A stretch of DNA of 64,000 nt from Paraburkholderia fungorum (GCF_902833645.1 NZ_CADFGE010000012.1:62001-126000), one strand, 5' to 3'; shown: positions 17,073-26,578, numbered from the stretch's first letter. Numbers and translations are program-made. The notes: generated from the letters alone by a model not told the origin.

Positions 17073-17672
17073 GTGAGCGAAAAAGAAATTGATCAGGTGC
17101 TGGTCGAGCGCGTCCAGAAGGGCGACAAGGCCGCGTTCGAGCTTCTGGTCTCCAAATACCACCGTAAGATTCTCCGGCTGATCTCGCGCCTCGTGCGCGA
17201 CCCGGCCGAAGTGGAAGACGTCGCCCAGGACGCCTTTATCAAGGCGTACCGGGCGTTGCCGCAGTTTCGTGGGGAATCGGCTTTTTATACGTGGTTGTAC
17301 CGGATTGCCGTCAATACGGCTAAGAACTACCTTGCGACCCAGGGGCGGCGCGCGCCGACTTCGACCGAAGCAGATGCTGAAGAAGCTGAAACTTTCTCGG
17401 ACGCCGACCAACTAAGGGATATCAACACGCCCGAGTCGATGTTGATGAGCAAGCAGATCGCTGAGACGGTCAATGCTGCGATGGCGGTTTTACCGGAAGA
17501 GTTGCGCACCGCCATTACTCTTCGTGAAATTGAAGGTTTGAGTTACGAGGAAATCGCTGAGATGATGGGTTGCCCAATTGGCACAGTCAGATCACGAATT
17601 TTCCGTGCTCGCGAAGCCATTGCGGCAAAATTGCGTCCGTTGCTTGACACACCTGAAGGCAAGCGCTGGTAA
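17073..17672 (+). CDS. rpoE: RNA polymerase sigma factor RpoE (sigma-E / AlgU)
   Basis: ECF sigma factor that answers envelope stress, 199 aa. The GTG start at 17073 gives MSEKEIDQVLVERVQKGDK, the expected N-terminus. Region 2 (EDVAQDAFIKAYRALPQFRG, FYTWLYRIAVN) and region 4 (PEELRTAITLREIEGLSYEE, GCPIGTVRSRIFRARE) are intact. Followed by anti-sigma rseA, rseB and mucD in the order seen in Pseudomonas and Burkholderia, with no rseC. Confidence 0.96.
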   Translation: MSEKEIDQVLVERVQKGDKAAFELLVSKYHRKILRLISRLVRDPAEVEDVAQDAFIKAYRALPQFRGESAFYTWLYRIAVNTAKNYLATQGRRAPTSTEADAEEAETFSDADQLRDINTPESMLMSKQIAETVNAAMAVLPEELRTAITLREIEGLSYEEIAEMMGCPIGTVRSRIFRAREAIAAKLRPLLDTPEGKRW

Positions 17673-17754
17673 ACACTGGCTCGCCGGACGGGGCGCGGGT
17701 GCAATATCTGGATTAGTGGTGTCACTACGGGGTATTCGTAAGATGGGGAGCATC

Positions 17755-18381
17755 ATGGGGTCGGTCTCGATGCAATCGCAAGCCAGCTCGCGCGGCGAGC
17801 GTCTGTCCGCTTTTGTCGACGGTGAGCTGTTCGGCGAAGAGCATCTGAACACGTTTGTTTCCGAACTGGGTGGCGAGGATCGTGCCGCCTGGTCGTGCTA
17901 TCACCTGATCGGCGACGCATTGCGCTCCGACGATCTGGCGGTCAGCCCGGCGGCGAGCAGCGCGTTCCTGAGCGGTTTTGCCGCGCGTTTCGACGACGAG
18001 CCGCACCTGCTCGCGCCGGCTGCCATGCCGGTTGCGCGTCGTTTGCTGGCGCTGCGCCGCCGTGTTGTGCCGGCCTTCGCAGTTGCCGCTGCCGCCGCCA
18101 CGCTGACGTGGATCGTTGTGCCGCAACTGCAAGGCGTGCCGGGCGGTCCAGGCGTTGCGCAGGTCGCGTCGCTCCAGTCACATGGCGATTCGCTGCAACG
18201 CGTGGCCATGGCATCGGTGCCTGTCGCGACGGTCCAGCCGGTCGCGCAAGACGCCAACATCATTCGTGACGCAAGTCTCGATCAGTATCTGGAAGCGCAT
18301 CAGCAATTCGCGCAGCAGCCGGTCATGCCGGGCTCGATGCCGCTGATTCGCGCTGCCGCAGTTTCTACGCAAGGCCAATAG
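17755..18381 (+). CDS. rseA: Anti-sigma-E factor RseA (MucA)
   Basis: About 208 aa. N-terminal domain (RGERLSAFVDGELFGEEHL, WSCYHLIGDALRSDDL) binds and holds RpoE; one transmembrane helix at about residues 100-120 (VVPAFAVAAAAATLTWIVV); periplasmic C-terminus bound by RseB and cut by DegS-type proteases. The start is uncertain among ATG 17743, 17755 (GGGGAG just upstream) and 17770. The gene ends 4 bases before rseB. Confidence 0.9.
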   Translation: MGSVSMQSQASSRGERLSAFVDGELFGEEHLNTFVSELGGEDRAAWSCYHLIGDALRSDDLAVSPAASSAFLSGFAARFDDEPHLLAPAAMPVARRLLALRRRVVPAFAVAAAAATLTWIVVPQLQGVPGGPGVAQVASLQSHGDSLQRVAMASVPVATVQPVAQDANIIRDASLDQYLEAHQQFAQQPVMPGSMPLIRAAAVSTQGQ

Positions 18382-18385
18382 TTTG

Positions 18386-19429
18386 ATGCAGACTCCGCGG
18401 TTGATTAAAACGACTATCTGGGGGCGGCTGCCGGCATTTCTGTTCTGCGCAGCCGTATTGTTGTCCGCTACACCGCGGGTCTTTGCCCAAACCGACGATC
18501 CACTCGTTGCCCGTCGCACGGCTGCGGAGCTGCTCGATCGCATTCATCAGGCCGCCCAGCAGCAGAACTACGAGGGCGCGTTCGTCTATCAGCGCGGCAA
18601 TTTTGTTCAAACGTCGCGGATTTCGCACTACGCGACCCGTGCTGACGGCGAATTCGAGCAACTCGAAAGCCTCGACGGCAAGCCGCGCAAAATGCTTCGC
18701 CATAACGAAGATCTCTACACGTTCGTGCCGGAGCGGCATCTGTGTGTGGTCGAGAAGCGCCAGAACAAGGATTCGTTCCCCGCACTGCTGGCCGTAAGCG
18801 GCGAGCAGGTGCTGTCCGTGTACGAGCCGAAGCTGCTTGGCGACGACCGCGTCGCGGGTATCGACAGCCAGGTGATCGAGCTCGACCCGAAAGACGCATA
18901 CCGTTTTGCTTACAAGCTGTGGGCCGACAAGAAGACCGGCCTGCTACTGCGCGCACAAACGCTTGACCCGAGCGGTCAGGTGCTCGAGCAATTGTCGTTT
19001 TCGCAGATTCGTATCGGTGTGCCGGTCGACAAGACTCCCATTATCAACGGCATTCGTAATCTGGCGGGCTGGACGGTAGTGCGGCCGCCGGTGGAGCCGG
19101 TCGATATGGCCGCGCAAGGCTGGCTGATCACGCCGACCGTGCCGGGCTTCCACAAGATTCGCGAGTTGCGTCGCCCCATGGCTGCGCGCGACGCGGGCCA
19201 ACCGACCATTCCGGTCGATCAGGCAGTGTTCTCCGACGGCCTCGCGGCCATTTCGGTGTTTGTCGAACCGGTCGAGAACAATACTCGCAAGGAAGGGGCG
19301 GGCAGCAGTGGCGCCACGCACGTGCTAGTCAAGCGGCGCGGCGACTTCTGGATTACCCTGCTTGGTGAAGTGCCCCAGACCACATTGCAGCAATTTGCGT
19401 CTGCCATAGAATATAAAGCTCCGAAGTAA
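18386..19429 (+). CDS. rseB: Periplasmic sigma-E regulator RseB (MucB)
   Basis: 347 aa. A signal peptide is clear (LPAFLFCAAVLLSATPRVFA, then QTDDP). The large N-terminal LolA-like domain (YEGAFVYQRGNFVQTSRISH, FVPERHLCVVEKRQ) and the smaller C-terminal domain (GWLITPTVPGFHKIRELRRP, FSDGLAAISVFVEP) match MucB/RseB, which shields RseA from proteolysis and senses lipopolysaccharide or lipoprotein. ATG 18386 follows the rseA stop directly; an in-frame TTG one codon earlier is less likely. Confidence 0.93.
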   Translation: MQTPRLIKTTIWGRLPAFLFCAAVLLSATPRVFAQTDDPLVARRTAAELLDRIHQAAQQQNYEGAFVYQRGNFVQTSRISHYATRADGEFEQLESLDGKPRKMLRHNEDLYTFVPERHLCVVEKRQNKDSFPALLAVSGEQVLSVYEPKLLGDDRVAGIDSQVIELDPKDAYRFAYKLWADKKTGLLLRAQTLDPSGQVLEQLSFSQIRIGVPVDKTPIINGIRNLAGWTVVRPPVEPVDMAAQGWLITPTVPGFHKIRELRRPMAARDAGQPTIPVDQAVFSDGLAAISVFVEPVENNTRKEGAGSSGATHVLVKRRGDFWITLLGEVPQTTLQQFASAIEYKAPK

Positions 19430-19466
19430 TCTTCCGAATCACACGAATCCCTCGGCTTGCTACGAT

Positions 19467-20984
19467 ATGACGACTTTCTCGGTGCGCAAATTCCTCGCGG
19501 CCGCGGTGGTAGTGGCGTGTTTGCCGCTCATGCCGCACACGGCGTCGGCGGCTCCTGCAGCAGCCAATCTGCCCGACTTCACTGACCTCGTCGACAAGGT
19601 CGGCCCAGCCGTCGTCAACATTCGCACCACCACGCGCGTGTCGAACAGCGGTGCCCGTGGCGGATTGCCGCCCGGCATGGACGACGGCGATATGTCGGAG
19701 TTTTTCCGTCGCTTCTTCGGTATTCCGTTGCCGCAGTCGCCTCAATCGCCGGGTTCGCCGCGCGGTGGCGATAACGGCGGGAGCGGGAGCGGCGGCAGCC
19801 AGGACTCGCCGGATAACAGCGATGCCGAACAGAACAGCGGTGTTGGCTCGGGCTTCATTCTGTCGGCTGACGGCTACGTGATGACCAACGCGCACGTCGT
19901 GGACGACGCGGATACGATTTACGTCACGCTCACCGACAAGCGCGAATTCAAGGCCAAACTGATTGGCGTGGACGATCGGACCGATGTTGCCGTCGTGAAG
20001 ATCAGCGCCGCTAATTTGCCGACCATCACGATCGGCGATTCGAACAAGGTCCGGGTGGGCGAATGGGTGGTCGCGATCGGTTCGCCGTTCGGCCTCGAGA
20101 ACACCGTGACGGCCGGTATCGTCAGCGCCAAAGGGCGCGACACGGGCGACTATCTGCCGTTCATCCAGACCGACGTAGCCGTCAACCCGGGTAATTCAGG
20201 CGGTCCGCTGATCAATATGCAGGGCGAAGTGATCGGCATCAATTCGCAGATTTATAGCCGTACCGGCGGCTTCATGGGTATTTCCTTCGCGATTCCGATC
20301 GACGAGGCGATGCGCGTGGCCGATCAGTTGAAAACTTCGGGTAAGGTCGTGCGCGGCCGGATCGCTGTGGCGATCGGCGAGGTGACGAAAGACGTGGCCG
20401 ACTCGCTCGGTCTGCCGAAGGCGCAGGGCGCGCTGGTCAGCAGCGTCGAGCCGGGCGGTCCGGCGGACAAGGCCGGCGTGCAGCCTGGCGATATCATCCT
20501 CAAGTTCAACGGCCATTCGGTCGACACGGCAACGGATCTGCCGCGCATGGTTGGCGATACCAAGCCGGGCACCAAGTCGACCATTACGATCTGGCGCAAG
20601 GGTCAGACGCGCGATTTGCCGGTCACGATTGCCGAGATGCAGCCGGACAAGACCATCAAGGCGGATGATAAAAAGCCGCCGGCGCCGAAGCAGCGCGCCA
20701 CGAACGTGTTGGGTCTTGCTGTCAGCGATATCCCGGCTGATCAGATGAAGGCGCTGAAGCTGCGCAACGGTGTGCAGATCGACGCGGTAGATGGCCCGGC
20801 GGTGCGCGTCGGACTGCAAAAGGGCGACATCGTCTTGCGTGTGGGCGATACGGATATCACGAGCGCGAAACAGTTCGACGAAGTGATTTCGCACCTCGAC
20901 TCGCAGAAGATGGTCGCGCTGCTGGTTCGTCGTGGCGAGAACACGCAGTTCGTGCCGATTCGCCCGCGCAGCACTCAGAAATGA
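19467..20984 (+). CDS. mucD: Periplasmic serine protease MucD (DegP/HtrA family)
   Basis: 505-aa Do-type protease and chaperone. Signal peptide ends in PHTASAAPA. The trypsin-like triad is His143 (MTNAHVV), Asp173 (TDVAVVKI) and Ser244 (NPGNSGGPL). Two PDZ domains follow (about 290-385 and 410-500). A Gly/Ser/Pro-rich loop (about residues 88-120) lies before the catalytic core, the variable LA-loop region. It degrades misfolded envelope proteins and dampens sigma-E signalling in related bacteria. It overlaps the next gene by 4 bases. Confidence 0.95.
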   Translation: MTTFSVRKFLAAAVVVACLPLMPHTASAAPAAANLPDFTDLVDKVGPAVVNIRTTTRVSNSGARGGLPPGMDDGDMSEFFRRFFGIPLPQSPQSPGSPRGGDNGGSGSGGSQDSPDNSDAEQNSGVGSGFILSADGYVMTNAHVVDDADTIYVTLTDKREFKAKLIGVDDRTDVAVVKISAANLPTITIGDSNKVRVGEWVVAIGSPFGLENTVTAGIVSAKGRDTGDYLPFIQTDVAVNPGNSGGPLINMQGEVIGINSQIYSRTGGFMGISFAIPIDEAMRVADQLKTSGKVVRGRIAVAIGEVTKDVADSLGLPKAQGALVSSVEPGGPADKAGVQPGDIILKFNGHSVDTATDLPRMVGDTKPGTKSTITIWRKGQTRDLPVTIAEMQPDKTIKADDKKPPAPKQRATNVLGLAVSDIPADQMKALKLRNGVQIDAVDGPAVRVGLQKGDIVLRVGDTDITSAKQFDEVISHLDSQKMVALLVRRGENTQFVPIRPRSTQK

Positions 20985-21244
20985 CGGGAGTGGCGCCGCT
21001 CACGCTATACGGGCGCGCGTGGTGTCACCTGTGCGACGACATGCGTGCCGCACTTGAGCCTTTACTGGTTGAATTCGGCGCGCAGGTCGTCGTGATCGAC
21101 ATCGACACGGATCCGGTGCTGGAAGCCCGTTATAACGAACTGGTGCCGGTTCTGGTCTGCGACGGCGTCGAACTGTGTCACTATCATCTTGATGCGGCGC
21201 GGGTTCGTACCGCGCTCGCCGCACGTTTTGCGGCGGCGCCTTAG
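20981..21244 (+). CDS. Glutaredoxin-like protein (DUF836 type)
   Basis: 87-aa thioredoxin-fold protein with a redox-active Cys15-His-Leu-Cys18 and the cis-Pro segment ELVPVLVCDGVEL. Such small proteins between mucD and lepA are common in beta-proteobacteria. The ATG overlaps the mucD stop (ATGA), so translation is coupled to a periplasmic protease although this product has no signal peptide and should be cytoplasmic. Physiological substrate unknown. Confidence 0.85.
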   Translation: MTGVAPLTLYGRAWCHLCDDMRAALEPLLVEFGAQVVVIDIDTDPVLEARYNELVPVLVCDGVELCHYHLDAARVRTALAARFAAAP

Positions 21245-21512
21245 GGATCCGCGCGTTAGGAGCCTTGCATCTGGCTGGTTTCCACGTATTTGGAGTCCAT
21301 GCATCTGAAGCCGGATTAAGGGCTCAAACCAGATGCGAACATGCGTCGTCCACACCCCGTTTCACGCCTCTCCTGAGCCGTCTTTTCCGCCCGAGCCTCG
21401 CAAGATGCGCCGGGCGACAGCCTTTTCGGCTAAAATAGATAGGTTTTTCACCTACTTACAAGGCGTGCTCCGCTATTGTCCGAGCGCGCCTTTTTTGCTT
21501 GATCGGCACTGA

Positions 21513-23306
21513 ATGGATCATATTCGTAACTTCTCGATCATTGCGCACATCGACCATGGCAAGTCGACGCTCGCCGATCGCATCATCCAGATTTGCGGTG
21601 GTTTGTCCGACCGTGAGATGGAATCTCAAGTGCTCGACTCGATGGATCTCGAGCGCGAGCGCGGCATCACCATCAAGGCGCAAACTGCTGCACTGACGTA
21701 CAAGGCCCGTGACGGGCAGATCTATAACCTGAACATGATCGACACGCCGGGCCACGTCGACTTCTCGTATGAAGTCAGCCGCTCGCTGTCCGCCTGTGAA
21801 GGCGCGTTGCTGGTCGTCGATGCAAGCCAGGGCGTGGAAGCGCAAACCGTGGCCAATTGCTACACGGCGATCGAACTCGGCGTCGACGTGATTCCGGTAC
21901 TCAACAAGATCGATTTGCCGGCTGCGAATCCCGAGAACGCAATCGCGGAAATCGAAGACGTGATCGGCATCGACGCAACCGACGCCACGCATTGCAGCGC
22001 GAAGACCGGCCTCGGTGTGGAAGACGTGCTCGAAGCGCTGATCGCCAAGGTGCCGCCGCCCAAGGGCGACCCGGAAGCACCGCTGCAAGCGCTGATCATC
22101 GACTCCTGGTTCGACAACTACGTGGGCGTTGTGATGCTGGTGCGTATCGTCAACGGCACGCTGCGTCCGAAAGACAAGATCCGCATGATGGCGACAGGTG
22201 CACAGTACCCGGTCGAGCATGTCGGCGTGTTCACGCCGAAGTCGAAAAACCTCGAATCGCTGTCCGCTGGGCAGGTGGGCTTCATCATCGCCGGTATCAA
22301 GGAGTTGGCCGCCGCGAAGGTGGGCGACACCGTTACGCTGGTGAATCGTCCTGCTCCCGAGCCGCTGCCGGGCTTCAAGGAAGTGAAGCCGCAGGTGTTC
22401 GCAGGCCTCTATCCGGTCGAAGCGAACCAGTACGACGCGCTGCGCGATTCGCTGGAAAAGCTGAAGCTGAACGACGCTTCGTTGATGTACGAGCCCGAAG
22501 TGTCGCAGGCACTCGGTTTCGGTTTCCGTTGCGGCTTCCTCGGCCTGCTGCACATGGAAATCGTGCAGGAGCGGCTCGAGCGCGAGTTCGACATGGACCT
22601 GATCACCACGGCGCCGACCGTCGTGTACGAAGTCCTGCAGCGCGACGGCACGACCATCATGGTCGAAAATCCGGCCAAGATGCCGGAACCCTCGAAGATC
22701 GAGGAAGTGCGCGAGCCGATCGTCACCGTCAATCTGTACATGCCGCAAGACTATGTCGGCTCGGTGATCACGCTGTGCACGCAAAAGCGCGGCACGCAGA
22801 TCAACATGCAGTATCACGGCCGTCAGGTGCAGTTGACCTATGAAATCCCGATGGGCGAAGTCGTGCTCGATTTCTTCGATCGTCTGAAGTCGATCTCGCG
22901 CGGTTATGCGTCGATGGATTACGAGTTCAAGGAATACCGCGCGGCGGATGTCGTGAAGGTCGACATGCTGATCAACGGCGACAAGGTGGATGCATTGTCC
23001 GTGATCGTGCACCGTTCGCAGAGCCAGTATCGCGGCCGCGAAGTGGCGTCGAAAATGCGGGAGCTGATTCCGCGTCAAATGTACGACGTGGCGATCCAGG
23101 CGACCATCGGTGCGAATATTATCGCCCGCGAGAACATTAAAGCGTTGCGTAAGAACGTGCTGGCAAAATGCTACGGCGGCGATATTAGCCGTAAGAAGAA
23201 ACTGCTGGAAAAGCAAAAGGCAGGCAAGAAGCGAATGAAGCAGGTCGGGTCCGTCGAGATTCCGCAAGAGGCTTTCCTCGCGATTCTGCGTGTCGAAGAC
23301 AAATAA
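21513..23306 (+). CDS. lepA: Elongation factor 4 (LepA)
   Basis: Ribosome-associated GTPase that assists translation initiation or 30S assembly and back-translocation. 597 aa, usual length. GTPase motifs: AHIDHGKSTL, DTPGHVDFS, NKIDLPAA. EF-G-like domains follow, and the LepA-specific C-terminus has LAKCYGGDISRKKKLLEKQ and GKKRMKQVGSVEIPQEAFLA. Followed by lepB after 18 bases, the universal pairing. Confidence 0.97.
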   Translation: MDHIRNFSIIAHIDHGKSTLADRIIQICGGLSDREMESQVLDSMDLERERGITIKAQTAALTYKARDGQIYNLNMIDTPGHVDFSYEVSRSLSACEGALLVVDASQGVEAQTVANCYTAIELGVDVIPVLNKIDLPAANPENAIAEIEDVIGIDATDATHCSAKTGLGVEDVLEALIAKVPPPKGDPEAPLQALIIDSWFDNYVGVVMLVRIVNGTLRPKDKIRMMATGAQYPVEHVGVFTPKSKNLESLSAGQVGFIIAGIKELAAAKVGDTVTLVNRPAPEPLPGFKEVKPQVFAGLYPVEANQYDALRDSLEKLKLNDASLMYEPEVSQALGFGFRCGFLGLLHMEIVQERLEREFDMDLITTAPTVVYEVLQRDGTTIMVENPAKMPEPSKIEEVREPIVTVNLYMPQDYVGSVITLCTQKRGTQINMQYHGRQVQLTYEIPMGEVVLDFFDRLKSISRGYASMDYEFKEYRAADVVKVDMLINGDKVDALSVIVHRSQSQYRGREVASKMRELIPRQMYDVAIQATIGANIIARENIKALRKNVLAKCYGGDISRKKKLLEKQKAGKKRMKQVGSVEIPQEAFLAILRVEDK

Positions 23307-23324
23307 GACGAACAACGGAACCCT

Positions 23325-24218
23325 ATGAATTTTGCGCTGATTCTTTTTGTGCTCGTCATTTTGACGGGCGTCGCATGGGTCGCAGACAAACTGGTTTTCA
23401 TGCCGCAACGGCGCCGCGCGGCGGACGCCGTGGTCGCGGAGTTCGATCGCCAGCAGGCACGCGTCGGCGAACGTTTCGCCGACGAAAACGCGGCGCAAAC
23501 ACGCGCCCGTCTGCGTGACGACAAGCTGCGTCAGCCCTGGTGGCTCGAGTATTCGGCGAGCTTCTTCCCGGTGATTCTGGTGGTGTTCGTGGTGCGCTCG
23601 TTCGTGGTGGAACCCTTCAAGATTCCGTCGGGTTCGATGGTGCCGACGCTGCTGGTGGGCGACTTCATCCTCGTCAATAAATTCGACTACGGTCTGCGTC
23701 TGCCGATCACCAACACGAAGGTCACTGAAGGCCGCCCGCTCGAGCGTGGCGACGTGGTGGTGTTCCGCTACCCGAAAGACGAGTCCGTCGACTACATCAA
23801 GCGCGTGATCGGCCTGCCGGGCGACACGGTCGCTTATCAGGACAAGCAACTGACGATCAACGGCAAGCCCGTACCGGAAACGCCGCTGCCTGACTATCTC
23901 GACGAAGAACGCCTCGGCTACGCCAAGCAATTCGAAGAAGATATCGACGGCCGCAAGAACGCGATTCTGAACAACCCGGCTGTGCCGCCGTTCATCGTCG
24001 GCGCAGAAGATTATCCGTATCGCGATAACTGCACGTACAACGCACGCGGCGTGATCTGCAAAGTGCCGCCTGGCAATTACTTCATGATGGGCGACAACCG
24101 CGATAACAGCGCGGATAGCCGCTACTGGGGTTTCGCGCCGGACAAGAATATTGTGGGTCGCGCGTTTTTTATCTGGATGAACTTCAGCGATCTGAAACGC
24201 ATCGGCCCATTCCACTGA
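23325..24218 (+). CDS. lepB: Signal peptidase I
   Basis: Inner-membrane protease that removes signal peptides. 297 aa. Two transmembrane helices (residues about 1-20 and 75-95), then the catalytic Ser104 (PSGSMVPTLLVGDF) and Lys159 (YIKRVIGLPGD), and box E GDNRDNSADSRYWGF. In the lepA-lepB-rnc order. Confidence 0.96.
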   Translation: MNFALILFVLVILTGVAWVADKLVFMPQRRRAADAVVAEFDRQQARVGERFADENAAQTRARLRDDKLRQPWWLEYSASFFPVILVVFVVRSFVVEPFKIPSGSMVPTLLVGDFILVNKFDYGLRLPITNTKVTEGRPLERGDVVVFRYPKDESVDYIKRVIGLPGDTVAYQDKQLTINGKPVPETPLPDYLDEERLGYAKQFEEDIDGRKNAILNNPAVPPFIVGAEDYPYRDNCTYNARGVICKVPPGNYFMMGDNRDNSADSRYWGFAPDKNIVGRAFFIWMNFSDLKRIGPFH

Positions 24219-24240
24219 GCACGCATGCCTTGATTGCACG

Positions 24241-24289
24241 ACACGCCGCGCAGGTGGCCCACACTTAGGGCACATCGGTCGCGGCGTGT
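24241..24289 (+). other. Long hairpin ahead of rnc
   Basis: Perfect 10-base inverted repeat ACACGCCGCG (24241-24250) / CGCGGCGTGT (24280-24289); the enclosed bases can pair further (GTGGCCC / GGGCAC). There is no T-run, so it is a poor terminator. It lies 104 bases before the rnc start, in the leader of the operon for a double-strand-specific ribonuclease. Confidence 0.55.
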
Positions 24290-24393
24290 TAGCACGCTAC
24301 TTTAAGAATCTGCGGTAACGTCGCTTCACCATGCTTTTTCCGCTGGCCGTCCCGCGTTTTCGCCGGGACAGGCGCCCGCGTTATACTCTGCCC

Positions 24394-25623
24394 ATGCCCC
24401 TATCTCCGTTGGAAAGCCGTCTGCGCTACGAATTTCGCAATGCGGAATTGTTGCGCCAGGCTTTAACGCACCGCAGTCATAGTTCCACGCATAACGAACG
24501 GCTCGAGTTTCTCGGCGACTCCGTCCTGAATTGCGCGGTGGCTGCGCTTTTGTTCCAACGTTTCGGCAAACTGGACGAAGGCGATCTGTCGCGCGTCCGC
24601 GCCAATCTGGTCAAGCAGCAGTCGCTCTACGAGATTGCTCAGGCCCTTAATATTTCCGAAGGCCTGCGCCTTGGTGAAGGCGAATTGCGCAGCGGCGGCT
24701 TCCGCCGCCCGTCGATCCTTGCAGACACGCTGGAAGCCGTGCTGGGCGCGGTGTTTCTCGACGGCGGCTTCGATGCCGCGCAAACGGTCATCAAGCGTCT
24801 TTACGTGCCGATTCTCGATCACATCGACCCGCGCACGCTCGGCAAAGACGCCAAGACGCTGCTGCAGGAATACCTGCAGGGTCACAAGATCGCGTTGCCC
24901 ACATACACGGTTGTTGCAACGCATGGTGCGGCGCACAATCAACAATTTGAAGTCGAATGCACGGTGCCCAAGCTGGACGTCAAGGTGTCTGGTTCCGGTG
25001 CGAGCCGTCGCGCGGCTGAGCAGGCTGCGGCCAAGAAGGCGCTTGACGAGGTGATGGCCGCGGCGCCTGCCGTGGTTGCCAAGCCCAAGCGTTCGAAAGG
25101 CGCTCGTGCTGCGAAGAACGCCGAACAGGAGATCGTGCCCGGTGTGACCGGCGTGCAGGCCGCGCTCGATTTGCGCAGCCCGGATCGCAAGAACGAGCGG
25201 GGGGCTGGGCGAGGCGAGACCCGTACTGCGCCGGTGGCTGAGCCCGCTGTTGTGACCTCCGCGCCGCTGGCCGTAATTCGGGCCGCACACGTGGAATACA
25301 GCGGACAGGACAAGTCGGAGCGCACGGACAGGTCGGAAAGAACGGACCGGGCAATGGCTCACGTGAGTGACAAACCTGCTGACAAAGCGGCGGCAGATAA
25401 GTCAGTCGACAAGCTGGACGCCAAATCTGGTGAGACCAGATCCGAAGGCGCAAAGCCTGCAGAAGCCAAATCGGAAGCCGCTGTCCGCATCGCCGACAAA
25501 CACCGCAGCCGGGACACCACACCCGGCGCAGCCGTGCCCACGCCCGCCGTGCCGGCACCCATCGAACACGAACCCGGCGTAGCCGACGCGGCGCAAACCC
25601 GCGTCGCCGATGCGGGCCATTGA
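24394..25623 (+). CDS. rnc: Ribonuclease III with long C-terminal extension
   Basis: Cleaves double-stranded RNA in rRNA processing and regulation. The ATG at 24394 gives MPLSPLESRLRYEF. The catalytic domain has NERLEFLGDSVLN and LADTLEAVLGAVFLDGG (metal-binding acidic residues); a dsRNA-binding domain follows at about residues 150-225 (KTLLQEYLQGHKIALP, GSGASRRAAEQAAAKKAL). Total 409 aa against about 226 in E. coli: the last ~180 residues are a Lys/Asp/Ala-rich low-complexity tail with repeated DKSERTDRSERTDR-like units. Long tails are known in Burkholderia RNase III; their role is unknown. Confidence 0.95.
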   Translation: MPLSPLESRLRYEFRNAELLRQALTHRSHSSTHNERLEFLGDSVLNCAVAALLFQRFGKLDEGDLSRVRANLVKQQSLYEIAQALNISEGLRLGEGELRSGGFRRPSILADTLEAVLGAVFLDGGFDAAQTVIKRLYVPILDHIDPRTLGKDAKTLLQEYLQGHKIALPTYTVVATHGAAHNQQFEVECTVPKLDVKVSGSGASRRAAEQAAAKKALDEVMAAAPAVVAKPKRSKGARAAKNAEQEIVPGVTGVQAALDLRSPDRKNERGAGRGETRTAPVAEPAVVTSAPLAVIRAAHVEYSGQDKSERTDRSERTDRAMAHVSDKPADKAAADKSVDKLDAKSGETRSEGAKPAEAKSEAAVRIADKHRSRDTTPGAAVPTPAVPAPIEHEPGVADAAQTRVADAGH

Positions 25624-25678
25624 ATGCCATCGGCACGCCAATCCGCGCGCGTCGATCTGAACTTGCCGTAGCCCGAAT

Positions 25679-26578
25679 ATGAACGCTCCCACTCCCACTG
25701 GTTTTCGCTGCGGCATGGTCGCGATCGTCGGCCGCCCGAACGTCGGCAAGTCCACGCTGATGAACGCGCTGGTCGGCCAGAAGGTCAGTATCACGTCGCG
25801 CAAGGCGCAGACTACCCGCCATCGCATCACCGGCATTCACACGTTTGAAGACGCGCAGTACATCTTCGTCGACACGCCGGGTTTCCAGACCAAACACAGC
25901 GGCGCGCTGAACCGCTCGCTCAACCGCGCGGTCACGTCCACGCTGAGTTCGGTCGACGCGATTCTGTTCGTGATCGAAGCTGGCCGCTTCGGCCCGGACG
26001 ACCAGAAGGTGCTCGACCTGATTCCGCCGTCGGTGCCCACACTGCTGATCGCGAACAAGCTCGATCGCGTGGCGGATAAGGATTCGCTGTATCCGTTCAT
26101 GCAGCAGGTGAGCGCCCTGCGTCAGTTCAACGAGATTGTGCCGCTGTCGGCGAAGAATCCGGACGACATCAAGCGTTTGCTGGAGACGATCAAACCGTTC
26201 CTGCCGGAAGGCGCGCCGATCTACGGCGAAGACGACCTGACCGATCGTAGTGAGCGCTTTCTTGCCGCCGAAATCCTGCGCGAAAAAGTGTTTCGTTGGA
26301 CAGGTGACGAACTGCCGTACACGAGCACCGTGCTGATTGACAAGTTCGAAACCGAAGGGCGTCTGCGGCGTATTTTCGCGACCATCCTGGTGGAGCGCGA
26401 TACGCAGAAGGCGATGATCATCGGCCAGAAGGGCGCCAAGCTGAAGCAGATCAGCACCGAAGCACGCCTCGATATGGAAAAGCTGTTCGACGGCCCGGTG
26501 TATCTGGAAACCTTCATCAAGGTGAAGAGCGGCTGGGCTGACAACGAAGCCGGACTCCGTGCGTATGGGTACGAATGA
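25679..26578 (+). CDS. era: GTPase Era
   Basis: Essential GTPase for 16S rRNA maturation and 30S assembly. 299 aa. G1 GRPNVGKSTL, G3 DTPGF, G4 NKLDR, G5 SAK; C-terminal KH domain with MIIGQKGAKLKQISTEAR that binds the 3' end of 16S rRNA. Its last codons overlap the recO start. Confidence 0.97.
   Translation: MNAPTPTGFRCGMVAIVGRPNVGKSTLMNALVGQKVSITSRKAQTTRHRITGIHTFEDAQYIFVDTPGFQTKHSGALNRSLNRAVTSTLSSVDAILFVIEAGRFGPDDQKVLDLIPPSVPTLLIANKLDRVADKDSLYPFMQQVSALRQFNEIVPLSAKNPDDIKRLLETIKPFLPEGAPIYGEDDLTDRSERFLAAEILREKVFRWTGDELPYTSTVLIDKFETEGRLRRIFATILVERDTQKAMIIGQKGAKLKQISTEARLDMEKLFDGPVYLETFIKVKSGWADNEAGLRAYGYE

Noticed and set aside
21456..24275. 939-codon open frame antisense to lepA-lepB
   Set aside because: Shadow frame; His/Arg/Val-rich composition typical of reversed coding DNA.
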